Positions 1-6,808 of a stretch of 21,849 bases of DNA are shown piece by piece. Source of the DNA: an uncultured Oscillospiraceae bacterium (GTDB lineage Bacteria; Bacillota; Clostridia; Oscillospirales; Oscillospiraceae); contig CAKTRT010000019.1 of NCBI GenBank assembly GCA_934597535.1, positions 1 to 21,849 on the forward strand. Direction: 5' to 3'. Under the pieces are notes generated by a model that was not told the origin of the DNA, ran no database searches, and worked only from the letters and a program-made list of their open reading frames with translations. Position numbers and translations under genes: made by a program. Within the stretch, counting starts at the first letter, position 1, and the number at the start of each line of letters is the position of its first letter.

Positions 1-59
1 TTGTCAAAGTTTCGTTGTTTAATTTACAAGGTGCACGCTCCAACCGCGGAACAGTCGTT

Positions 60-88
60 ATCTTACCACCCTCTCCCCCCTTTGTCAA
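60..88 (-). promoter_or_regulatory. Strong sigma-A promoter firing out of the left edge, possibly for an rRNA operon
   Basis: On the minus strand there is a perfect -35 TTGACA (83-88), a 17-base spacer and a -10 TAAGAT (60-65). Upstream of the -35 (about 91-133) lie several A-tracts when read on the minus strand, which look like an UP element. The transcript would leave the window within 60 bases, and no start codon with a ribosome binding site follows before the edge. Downstream, the minus strand contains CACCTTGTAAATTAAAC, reminiscent of the CTTTGAAAACT-type leader sequences near Firmicute rRNA genes. The rRNA assignment is inference; the promoter itself is visible. Confidence 0.65.
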
Positions 89-161
89 CACCTTTTTTCA
101 AATTTTTTCTTTTTTCTCCAAAAAGTTTTTTCGCTCTGTCAAAAAGTGAGAATTTTATAGA

Positions 162-196
162 GAAACGGGGCGAAAGCTGCACTTCCGCCCCGTTTC
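162..196 (-). terminator. GC-rich hairpin downstream of the mini-gene
   Basis: There is an 11-bp perfect stem (162-172 with 186-196; arm GAAACGGGGCG) and a 13-base loop. It lies 11 bases beyond the stop codon of the 26-codon reading frame and about 200 bases beyond the lipoprotein stop, so it can end both minus-strand transcripts. The U-tract is weak on the minus strand (TCTATAAAA) and better on the plus strand (TATTTTT), so it may be bidirectional. Confidence 0.65.
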
Positions 197-207
197 CTAT
201 TTTTCTC

Positions 208-288
208 TCAGCCGCCGCAAACGCCGAAGAGCTGGCACAGCATCGCGATCAGGCTGCTGCAATCAAAGCTGCCGCAGTGAAAAATCAT
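208..288 (-). CDS. Small cysteine-rich peptide, 26 residues, unknown function
   Basis: ATG at 288-286 is followed by 25 more codons and a TGA at 210-208. An excellent ribosome binding site (GAGGAGG, with AGGAGG at 303-298) sits nine bases upstream. The product starts MIFHCGSFDC, has a hydrophobic middle (SSLIAMLCQLF) and ends GVCGG. The four cysteines are at positions 5, 10, 18 and 24. A possible promoter (TTGCAA-N17-TAGGAT, 339-367) lies upstream and a strong hairpin follows. Such a peptide could be membrane-associated, a metal- or disulfide-bonded miniprotein, or a secreted or modified peptide precursor, but I do not recognise a family and see no modification enzyme beside it. The strong ribosome binding site and the compact promoter-gene-hairpin layout are the evidence that it is real. 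Confidence 0.55.
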   Translation of the reverse strand: MIFHCGSFDCSSLIAMLCQLFGVCGG

Positions 289-338
289 GGCGTCAAACCT
301 CCTCGCATATTGGGATATGTCTTGCAAGAACGGTTCCT

Positions 339-367
339 ATCCTACCCTGTTTCGCCACGGATTGCAA
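339..367 (-). promoter_or_regulatory. Candidate promoter for the 26-residue peptide
   Basis: On the minus strand, TTGCAA (362-367) and TAGGAT (339-344) are separated by exactly 17 bases, each matching the sigma-A consensus at four of six positions. Transcription would begin near 332, giving a leader of about 43 bases before the mini-gene start. It lies just past the lipoprotein stop codon, so read-through from that gene is the alternative. Confidence 0.4.
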
Positions 368-390
368 ATGCAATGATTCCCAGCGCCGTC

Positions 391-1602
391 TCAGTCTCTG
401 CTGAGCTTGGCGTCAAAGCCGCCCGGAAACATATCGGCATACAGCGGATCATCCCACACCGCGCGCAGACCCGCTTCCAGCTCTGCCGCCTGTTCCGGCG
501 TGAGCGCGGCAAGCATCTCGCGCAGCTCTGCGCTCGGGCGGGCATAGATCATATTGGGAAGCCGCCACTCGTGCGACTCGCCCGCCGACAGGAACCAGCA
601 CTCCGCAAGCCGCGATGCCGTCGCATTCTGCTGTCCAGAATCCCAGCTGCGCCCGATGTACGGCAGGCGAACGCCTCCGCCGCCCGTCCAGGTTCCTTCG
701 ATGTACCAGTCGCCCGCTTCGTTTTTGCAGGCGTCCGCCCCCACGCCCCAGCTGTAATAATCGCCATATTCGCCCTCGCCGGACGGTTCGATCATGCCGC
801 TGCCGGCCTCCCAGCCGTAGCGGCGCGCGGACTCCGGTTCGTCAAAGCGCAGCATTGCTCCAAAGCCAAAGCAGAAATTTGGATCTTCTTCGCCGTAATA
901 CGCATCAAACACGCGCTCCTTCACCTGCGCCGCCGCGTCATCCGGTTTTCTGCAGTACCAGCGCGGCGCGGCGTTCAGATTGGCGGCGAACTGTGTGCAG
1001 AACTCATTTGCAACGATTTCGTAGTCTGTCTCCACACCGTCCACACGTAGGTCATAGATCCGCTTTTCCTCCGCCCCCTGCATATAGGCGGAAAGCCGCT
1101 CGGCGAGCCATCCGTTGTTATTTTTCAGATAGACCGTCTCCGCCCCGTCTGTCAGGCGCAGCGTATCGCCGCAGGGAAACTCATAGCGCCAGTCCTCCCC
1201 CTCGTCAGGGGAGTACTCTCCCCAGCATGGCACGATAGCAATCGTTTTGTCCCCATAGGAAAACTCCGCGGCAAGTCCGTTCTGGCAGGCCGTCCAATCC
1301 TCCTCTGCCGCAGCGGTGAACACCGTCTCCTCCGGCACGTACCCCCATTCATCTACACCGCGCGGGCAGTCGTATTCGTCCACGCGCCCGCCGTCCAACG
1401 CATTCGCCACACGAATGTGATAGACGCCCGTCTCATCTGCGCCGCCGAAAATGGCGCTGCAGAATTGCAGAACCGTCTCCCGCGCCTGCGCGTCAGTCTG
1501 TACAATATCCTCCTGCTTTTCCTGCGCGCAGCTGCTGAGCGTAAACAGCAGCGCCAGCACCGCTGCCGCCAGCAGCAAAGCTCGACTGCAGCTCTTTTTC
1601 AT
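391..1602 (-). CDS. Putative lipoprotein, unknown function
   Basis: A 403-residue protein beginning MKKSCSRALLL. It has a basic N-terminus, a hydrophobic stretch (residues 8-21) and a lipobox LSSC with the lipidated cysteine at 25, so it should be exported and anchored to the outer face of the membrane. I chose the ATG at 1602 because GAGGAGGGTGG lies just upstream and the signal peptide starts there; an in-frame ATG at 1695 would add 31 charged residues before the signal. The mature part is acidic and rich in Trp, Tyr and Gly, with no catalytic motif I recognise. Two stretches, TVLQFCSAIF and IVANEFCTQF, look alike and may mark two related halves, a weak impression. No partner gene is evident. 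It could be a sensor or binding lipoprotein. Confidence 0.8.
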   Translation of the reverse strand: MKKSCSRALLLAAAVLALLFTLSSCAQEKQEDIVQTDAQARETVLQFCSAIFGGADETGVYHIRVANALDGGRVDEYDCPRGVDEWGYVPEETVFTAAAEEDWTACQNGLAAEFSYGDKTIAIVPCWGEYSPDEGEDWRYEFPCGDTLRLTDGAETVYLKNNNGWLAERLSAYMQGAEEKRIYDLRVDGVETDYEIVANEFCTQFAANLNAAPRWYCRKPDDAAAQVKERVFDAYYGEEDPNFCFGFGAMLRFDEPESARRYGWEAGSGMIEPSGEGEYGDYYSWGVGADACKNEAGDWYIEGTWTGGGGVRLPYIGRSWDSGQQNATASRLAECWFLSAGESHEWRLPNMIYARPSAELREMLAALTPEQAAELEAGLRAVWDDPLYADMFPGGFDAKLSRD

Positions 1603-1703
1603 CGTTCCACCCTCCTCATTTTCCGTTCTTCGCAAGAGTTTCAATCGATATTGATATAGACGTAAAGTCGGCGGATTCAGTTCCCGTTTTTTCAAAATAA
1701 TTA

Positions 1704-1719
1704 CCTATTTACCAATAGG
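1704..1719. repeat. Short inverted repeat upstream of the lipoprotein gene
   Basis: CCTATT (1704-1709) and AATAGG (1714-1719) form a 6-bp inverted repeat around a 4-base centre. It lies about 100 bases upstream of the lipoprotein start, between that gene and the terminator of the gene behind it, a position suited to an operator. I could not identify a convincing -35/-10 pair here. Confidence 0.3.
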
Positions 1720-1731
1720 CAGCAATAAACA

Positions 1732-1760
1732 AAGAGGGTCTCGCACATCGCGGCCCTCTT
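1732..1760 (-). terminator. Terminator of the FMN-dependent hydroxy-acid oxidizing gene
   Basis: The stem 1732-1740 pairs with 1752-1760 (AAGAGGG/CCCTCTT plus one G-U and one C-G pair) around an 11-base loop. It is followed on the minus strand by the T-rich TGTTTATTG. It begins about 70 bases past the stop codon at 1830. Confidence 0.7.
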
Positions 1761-1829
1761 CGTTTGGAAATCGTCTGATTTTCACTTGTCAGCACTTTTT
1801 TGCGGTGCTATACTATATTGTTGTACCGC

Positions 1830-2849
1830 TCAGAACTCATAGAGCATCGTGCGGTCAATATCCGCGAGCGAGTGCGCGCCGCACATGCGCATCGTATCGG
1901 CAAGCTCCGCCTTGAGCTTCTGCACATAGAGCTGCACGCCCTCTTCCCCGCCGCCATAAACGGCTGTAACAAACGGGCGGCCGATGAGCACCGCGTCCGC
2001 GCCCAGCGCCAGCGCCTTGAACGTATCCATGCCGCTGCGGATGCCGCCATCGACGAGCACGGTCATCTTCCCGCCGACCGCGTCCACGATCTCCGGCAGC
2101 ACCTCTGCCGTTGCGGGGCAGTGATCGAGCACTCGTCCGCCGTGGTTCGACACAACAATAGCGCTCGCCCCTGCCTCCAGCGCCTTCTTCGCGCCGCGCA
2201 CAGTCATGATGCCCTTGAGGATGAACGGCCGCCCGGCACATGCGCTGATCTGCTTCAGCTCCTCGACGCTCTTGCTGCCGGCCGGCGGCGTCAGACCCTG
2301 CAAAAACGGCAGGCCCGCCGCGTCGATGTCCATCGCGATGGCGAAGGACTCAGCTTCCTGCACGAGCGCGAATTTTTCGCGGATCGTGTCCAGATCCCAT
2401 GGCTTGATGGTCGGCACGCCGCAGCCGCCGTTCGCCTTGAGCGCCTCAGCCGCGCCCTCAACGACCTTCGGGTCGGTGCCGTCGCCGGTAAAAGCGAGAA
2501 TGCCCGCGTTTGCGCACGCGCGCACAAGGATATTATTATAAGTAAGATCGTCGTATTTGTCCCCGTAGTGAAGACGCATCGCGCCCACCGGCGCGGCGAA
2601 CGCCGGAATCTCAAACGTCCGGCCAAAGAGCGTGAATGAGGTGTCCACCGGTGAATTTTCGCAGATGGTGTCCATGTTGACGCAGATTTCGCGCCACTTT
2701 TCCGCGTTGCGGATAAAGCCCGTGCCCTCGCCCTTGGCGCCGGGACCGGGAACGGTGTTGCGGCAGACCTTGCCGTTGCAGTCGTTGCACGCCTTGCAGT
2801 AAGGCCCGATGCAGGTCCTTGCGGCTTCCAGCACTTCCTGATAAGTCAT
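1830..2849 (-). CDS. FMN-dependent alpha-hydroxy-acid oxidizing protein
   Basis: A 339-residue TIM-barrel enzyme of the glycolate oxidase / L-lactate dehydrogenase family, which oxidises 2-hydroxy acids to 2-keto acids with FMN. Family signatures are clear: K212 in FILKGIM, the active-site block SNHGGR (234-239, with H236 as the expected catalytic base), VDGGIRSG (266-273) and LIGRPF (288-293) for phosphate binding. The N-terminus carries five cysteines (13, 18, 21, 24, 29), including C-x2-C-x2-C, a feature I recall from clostridial members and absent from classical glycolate oxidases. It may bind a metal or Fe-S cluster, which is inference. Length is normal. The minus-strand site AAAGGGGAAG precedes the ATG at 2849. 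It is divergent from the Mur ligase fusion and seems monocistronic. The substrate cannot be told from sequence. Confidence 0.88.
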   Translation of the reverse strand: MTYQEVLEAARTCIGPYCKACNDCNGKVCRNTVPGPGAKGEGTGFIRNAEKWREICVNMDTICENSPVDTSFTLFGRTFEIPAFAAPVGAMRLHYGDKYDDLTYNNILVRACANAGILAFTGDGTDPKVVEGAAEALKANGGCGVPTIKPWDLDTIREKFALVQEAESFAIAMDIDAAGLPFLQGLTPPAGSKSVEELKQISACAGRPFILKGIMTVRGAKKALEAGASAIVVSNHGGRVLDHCPATAEVLPEIVDAVGGKMTVLVDGGIRSGMDTFKALALGADAVLIGRPFVTAVYGGGEEGVQLYVQKLKAELADTMRMCGAHSLADIDRTMLYEF

Positions 2850-2885
2850 GTTAAACTTCCCCTTTCGGAATAAAATGCTGTTTCT

Positions 2886-2913
2886 ATTTTAACGTGTCCT
2901 GCTGAAAAAGCAA
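2886..2913 (-). promoter_or_regulatory. Candidate promoter of the hydroxy-acid oxidizing gene
   Basis: On the minus strand, TTGCTT (2908-2913), a 16-base spacer and TAAAAT (2886-2891) form a plausible weak sigma-A promoter 37 bases upstream of the start codon. It lies in the 82-base divergent gap shared with the Mur ligase fusion, for which I found no clear promoter. Confidence 0.35.
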
Positions 2914-2931
2914 GACCCAAAGGAGCTATTT

Positions 2932-5682
2932 ATGAATATTGTTCACACACTGAGAGAATATGTCGATGCGCTGCGCGACGCGGGCATTCTGGTCGAAAGC
3001 ACCGTGAGCGACGAGCTCGCCGCGCGTGAGATCCACTGCCTCACCTACGATACGCGCGCGCTGAGCGAGGACGCGCTTTTCATCTGCAAGGGCGCACACT
3101 TCAAGGAAGAGTATCTGCGCGACGCGCTCTCGCGCGGCGCGATCGCCTATGTTGCGGAGAAAAAGCACAGTGTGGACGCGCCCTGTCTCCTTGTCAGCGA
3201 CATTCGCTATTCCCTTGTCGTGCTCGGTCAGCTCTTTTATAACCATGTGACGGACAAGCTCACAAGCGTCGGCATCACGGGCACGAAGGGCAAGAGCACC
3301 ACGGCCTACTACGTGCGCTACATCCTGAATGACTGGCTGCGCGCGGAAAATAAGCCTGAGTGCGCCATCCTCTCCTCCATCGACAACTACGACGGCAAGA
3401 GCACTGAGGAGTCCCACATCACCACGCCCGAAGTGCTCGAGCTCTACCGGCACTTTGAAAACGCCTATGAGAGCGGCATCTCGCACCTTGTGATGGAGGC
3501 CTCGTCCCAGGCGCTCAAATACGGCCGCGTGCGCGGTATCACGTACGACGTCGCCGCGTTTTTGAACATCGGCAGCGACCACATCAGCCCCATCGAGCAC
3601 CCGGACTTCGAGGATTACTTCAACTCCAAGCTCAAAATTTTCGACTCCTGCCGCTTCGGCTGCGTCAATACCGACGCCAAGTACGCCGGCCGCGTCATTG
3701 AGTATGCCAAGGGCCGCTGCAGCCTCATCACGTTCGGCTCGCATGAATCAGATACCGTCTACTGCAAACACACGGAAAAGCGCGCGGACGGACTTTACTT
3801 TACCGTTGTTTCGCCAAAGTACAACGGCGAATTTTCCATCACGATGCCCGGCCTTTTCAACATCTCCAACGCCCTCGCCGCCATGGCCATCTGCATGGCG
3901 CTCGACGTGCCGGAGGAATACGTGCGCTCGGGCCTTCGCAAGGCGCGCGCCGCGGGCCGCATGCAGATCTACGAGAGCCGCGACAAAAACGTCACCGTCA
4001 TCGTTGACTACGCGCACAACCGCATGAGCTTTGACGCGCTCTACCGCTCAACGAAGATCGAATACCCCGGCCGCCAGATGATCTCCGTCTTCGGCTGCCC
4101 CGGCTCCCACGCGCTCCAGCGCAGAAAGGACTTAGGCGAGCTGAGCGGGCAGAACTGCGACTTCGTCTACATCACCGAGGAGGACTCCGGCGAGGAGCCG
4201 TTCGCGCAGATCGCCGCCGACATTGAAAAGCACGTCGCCTGCCCGCACCTCGCGCTCGAGGACCGCGCCGAGTGCATCCGCCGCGCGATTCTGGACGGCG
4301 AGGACGCGCGCGTCGTGCTCCTGACCGGCAAGGGCGAGGAGACGACCATGAAGCGCGGCAGCACCTTCGTCCCCTACCCGAGCGACGTTGAGCTCACGCT
4401 CAAATACCTCGCCGAGTACGATAAGGCCCACCCTGTTGCGCCGGTGAGCAGCGAAAAGAAAACGAAAAAAAAGGACTTTCTGCCCATCATCCTCGGCAGC
4501 GATGAAAACGCCTACGGCACGGCGCGCCTCTTCCAAGAGGCCTACGGCGTCACGCCGCTGCTGCTGTGCACACAGCAGCTCGTCCCCACGCGCCGCTCTC
4601 ATTTGTTCACCTGCCGTATTATTCCGGACTTTGAACGTGAGGAGGTCTTTCCCGACGCGCTGCTCAAGGTTTTGAAGCAATGCGCGCAGGACTATGTAAA
4701 GCTGCTCGTCATCCCCTGCTCGGACTACTACACCGGCCTTCTCTGCCGCCACTACGACCACTTCGAGGGGCTGATCGCCAACCGTTTCCTCTCCGATGAG
4801 CTGCTTGAAACGTTCGACACGAAGGACAAGTTCTACGCCCTCTGCGAGCAGTACGGCATGGACTATCCCAAGACCGTCGTCGCCTCTCCCGAAGAGCGTG
4901 AGAGCGTTGTTGACCGTCTCCCGTTCGACTTCCCCATCGTCGTCAAGCCCGAGAATTCCAACGCGCTTGACTATCTCCGCTGCCACTTCGAGGGGCAGAA
5001 GAAGGTCTTCTTCTTCGATACGCGCGAGCAGTACCTGACGATGATCCACAGCATGAACCGGTCGGACTATCGCGGCAAGCTCATCCTGCAGGAGTTTATC
5101 CCCGGCGGCGACGACGCCATGCGCGTGCTCAACAGCTATTCTGATTTGGACGGTCATGTGCGCGCGATGTGTCTCGGCCAGCCGGTGCTCGAATACTACG
5201 ATCCAAAGTCCGTCGGCAACTATGCCGCCATCATCTCGCGCGGCGATCAGGCGCTGTACGACCGGATGCAGGAATTTCTCGAAAAGCTCGGCTACGTCGG
5301 CTTTTCGAACATCGACATGAAGTATGATTCCCGCACGGGCCGCTATGTGCTCTTCGAGATCAACCCGCGCCTTGGCCGCAGCAGCTATTTCTGCCGCGCT
5401 GCGGGGCTCAACATGATGAAGATTCTGACTGACGACGTCGTCTACGGCAGGCGCGAGGACTGCGTTTACAACCACACCGTCGCCCTCTGGCAGAACGTGC
5501 CGACCGGCATTCTGCGCCGCTACGTCAAGGACAGGGAGCTTTCCGACGAGCTCAAGCAATTCAAGGGCACGCACACGCTCTTCTGCAAGGGCGACCTGCC
5601 GCCCGCACGGCTCTACCGCCTGCTGCGCTATTACGCCGCGCAGTACCACAACTTCCGCGACTATTACTTCGACAAGAAATAA
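2932..5682 (+). CDS. MurE-like Mur ligase fused to a D-aspartate-ligase-like ATP-grasp enzyme
   Basis: One uninterrupted frame of 916 residues, with AAAGGAG at 2919-2925 before the ATG. Residues 1-500 are a complete Mur ligase: P-loop GITGTKGKST (114-123), MEASSQAL (188-195), FEDYFNSKLK (226-235) with K233 where the carbamylated lysine is expected, VDYAHN (358-363), and LLTGKGEE (463-470) near the domain's end. The SSQA and FEDYF wording resembles the L-lysine-type MurE branch, but the DNPR motif of meso-DAP enzymes is replaced by EDSG around 417-420. A Lys-rich linker (508-514) leads to an ATP-grasp module (515-916): VVKPENSN (670-677), LQEFIPGGDD (719-728) and the metal-binding FEINPRLGRSSYF (808-820), typical of carboxylate-amine ligases such as Asl. 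Likely role, inferred: add a diamino acid to UDP-MurNAc-dipeptide, then attach a second residue such as D-Asp to its side chain. The domain order is opposite to cyanophycin synthetase. Confidence 0.85.
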   Translation: MNIVHTLREYVDALRDAGILVESTVSDELAAREIHCLTYDTRALSEDALFICKGAHFKEEYLRDALSRGAIAYVAEKKHSVDAPCLLVSDIRYSLVVLGQLFYNHVTDKLTSVGITGTKGKSTTAYYVRYILNDWLRAENKPECAILSSIDNYDGKSTEESHITTPEVLELYRHFENAYESGISHLVMEASSQALKYGRVRGITYDVAAFLNIGSDHISPIEHPDFEDYFNSKLKIFDSCRFGCVNTDAKYAGRVIEYAKGRCSLITFGSHESDTVYCKHTEKRADGLYFTVVSPKYNGEFSITMPGLFNISNALAAMAICMALDVPEEYVRSGLRKARAAGRMQIYESRDKNVTVIVDYAHNRMSFDALYRSTKIEYPGRQMISVFGCPGSHALQRRKDLGELSGQNCDFVYITEEDSGEEPFAQIAADIEKHVACPHLALEDRAECIRRAILDGEDARVVLLTGKGEETTMKRGSTFVPYPSDVELTLKYLAEYDKAHPVAPVSSEKKTKKKDFLPIILGSDENAYGTARLFQEAYGVTPLLLCTQQLVPTRRSHLFTCRIIPDFEREEVFPDALLKVLKQCAQDYVKLLVIPCSDYYTGLLCRHYDHFEGLIANRFLSDELLETFDTKDKFYALCEQYGMDYPKTVVASPEERESVVDRLPFDFPIVVKPENSNALDYLRCHFEGQKKVFFFDTREQYLTMIHSMNRSDYRGKLILQEFIPGGDDAMRVLNSYSDLDGHVRAMCLGQPVLEYYDPKSVGNYAAIISRGDQALYDRMQEFLEKLGYVGFSNIDMKYDSRTGRYVLFEINPRLGRSSYFCRAAGLNMMKILTDDVVYGRREDCVYNHTVALWQNVPTGILRRYVKDRELSDELKQFKGTHTLFCKGDLPPARLYRLLRYYAAQYHNFRDYYFDKK

Positions 5683-5695
5683 CTTCTATCAAAAG

Positions 5696-5726
5696 AAAAA
5701 GGAACGGCTCGCGCCGTTCCTTTTTT
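5696..5726. terminator. Bidirectional terminator between the Mur ligase fusion and corA
   Basis: GGAACGGC (5701-5708) pairs with GCCGTTCC (5713-5720) across a TCGC loop, flanked by five or more A on one side and six T on the other. It therefore works as an intrinsic terminator on both strands. It lies 13 bases past the fusion gene's stop and abuts the stop codon of corA. Confidence 0.92.
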
Positions 5727-5727
5727 C

Positions 5728-6645
5728 TTACCAGAATTTCTTCTTTTTGCACACCCACAGACTCAGCGCCACCACAGCAATGCTCACAAGGATGACGGCT
5801 GGGTAGCCGTACTTCCATTGCAGCTCCGGCATGCCGGTAAAATTCATGCCGTACCAGCCGACGAGCAGCGTCAGCGGCAGGAAGATCGTCGTCACGATGG
5901 TCAGGATCTGCATGATGCGGTTCTGCCGGATGTCGATCTCCGACTGGAACAGCGACTGGAGCTGAGCGCAGTATTCGCGCAGCAGCTGCGATTCCTCGCG
6001 CAGGCGGATCACACGCTCTTCAAACAGGCGGAACAGCCTGCATTCCTCGTCAGAGAAAAATCCGTTTTCATTCTCGCACAGCTCGCTTGCCACGTCATCG
6101 AGCTGAGAATAATAGCGGTACCATGCCATCGCTTCCTTGCGCAGCGCGCTCATCGGCGCGCTGAAGTTTTCCAGCTCGCCCGCGAGCACACGGTCCTCCA
6201 GCTTTGCCGCACGGTCCTCGATCTCTTCCAAATGGTGCAGGTCCTTTGCGATCAGCAGCTCAAAGAAATGATAGAGAAAATGCCCAACGCTTTTCTCCGT
6301 CAGGCGCTTTTCCTTTACAATATGCCTGATCCGAGCCTCCATCGTCCCGCCGTCATCCACCAGCACCACTCGCTCGCGCGTAACAAGATAACCGCAGCCG
6401 ATCCGTCCGCCGTCTCTGCCGTGCTCCGGGAGGGACAGCGTGCCCGACAGATAGTTGGAGCGCACCTCCGCCTTGCACACGCGCGCGTCCCGTGCGCCCG
6501 GCGTGTGCACGAGCACTTCAGCCAGCTCCGAAGGCTCCTGCAGGTGCGCAAGCTCATCCGAGGTGAGCAGCAGCACTGCCGCCTCGTCCGCCGCCGGCTC
6601 CCTCTCCAGCGGCGTCAGCGTCTGTCGGATCGCATACCAGTCCAT
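5728..6645 (-). CDS. corA: CorA-family magnesium/divalent cation transporter
   Basis: A 305-residue inner-membrane channel of the CorA (2-TM-GxN) family, which takes up Mg2+ or related divalent cations as a pentamer. The N-terminal ~240 residues are soluble and end in long, charged, helix-forming stretches (about 130-240) matching the CorA funnel and stalk. The first membrane helix (~246-264) ends in YGMN (265-268), the signature selectivity motif. The second helix (~280-299) is followed by the basic tail KKKKF. Length is typical. The start at 6645 is supported by a G-rich site (GGGGGGA) just upstream and a promoter at 6672-6699. The long acidic N-terminal half is less conserved, so the exact ion (Mg2+, Co2+, Zn2+) is not fixed by sequence. 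Confidence 0.92.
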   Translation of the reverse strand: MDWYAIRQTLTPLEREPAADEAAVLLLTSDELAHLQEPSELAEVLVHTPGARDARVCKAEVRSNYLSGTLSLPEHGRDGGRIGCGYLVTRERVVLVDDGGTMEARIRHIVKEKRLTEKSVGHFLYHFFELLIAKDLHHLEEIEDRAAKLEDRVLAGELENFSAPMSALRKEAMAWYRYYSQLDDVASELCENENGFFSDEECRLFRLFEERVIRLREESQLLREYCAQLQSLFQSEIDIRQNRIMQILTIVTTIFLPLTLLVGWYGMNFTGMPELQWKYGYPAVILVSIAVVALSLWVCKKKKFW

Positions 6646-6671
6646 AGAATCCCCCCATTGTCTTTTTCTTT

Positions 6672-6699
6672 ATTGTAGCACGTTTGCATCAAAGTGCAA
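6672..6699 (-). promoter_or_regulatory. corA promoter (extended -10)
   Basis: On the minus strand, TTGCAC (6694-6699), a 16-base spacer and TACAAT (6672-6677) preceded by TGC, an extended -10. The predicted start point is about 20 bases from the corA ATG, leaving no room for an Mg2+-sensing riboswitch. Confidence 0.6.
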
Positions 6700-6767
6700 G
6701 AGGGCTGCGCCGCCGAAAGCAAAATGGCAATAATTTTAAAAAAGCACTATGGATTTCCAGAAAATCA

Positions 6768-6776
6768 TGCTATAAT
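6768..6776 (+). promoter_or_regulatory. Nitroreductase promoter (extended -10)
   Basis: TGC directly precedes a perfect TATAAT (6771-6776), giving an extended -10. No good -35 is present at the expected distance, which extended -10 promoters tolerate. The start codon of the nitroreductase lies 33 bases downstream. Confidence 0.6.
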
Positions 6777-6808
6777 GCGGGCACAAAGCGTTGATAGGAG
6801 GAATCCCT

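Noticed and set aside
1..1050. Long plus-strand open frame of 349 codons at the left edge
   Set aside because: It runs through the promoter/hairpin region and then antisense to the lipoprotein gene; it is rich in Arg, Ala and Pro, typical of a GC-rich shadow frame, and has no ribosome binding site.
1603..1695. Upstream ATG extending the lipoprotein by 31 residues
   Set aside because: It would bury the signal peptide behind a charged stretch and has no ribosome binding site, whereas the ATG at 1602 has a strong one.
4132..5649. 505-codon minus-strand frame
   Set aside because: It is exactly antisense to the Mur ligase/ATP-grasp fusion, whose motifs are unmistakable, and its translation shows no family motif.
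5696..5726. Possible attachment site or mobile-element end between convergent genes
   Set aside because: The inverted repeat has A/T tails and a tetraloop, fully explained as a bidirectional terminator; no integrase or transposase is nearby.
6646..6671. Mg2+-responsive riboswitch ahead of corA
   Set aside because: The predicted leader is only about 20 bases, too short for an M-box or ykkC-like element.
6791..6808. TTG start for the nitroreductase
   Set aside because: The TTG lies upstream of and overlaps the AGGAGG site that serves the ATG at 6809.
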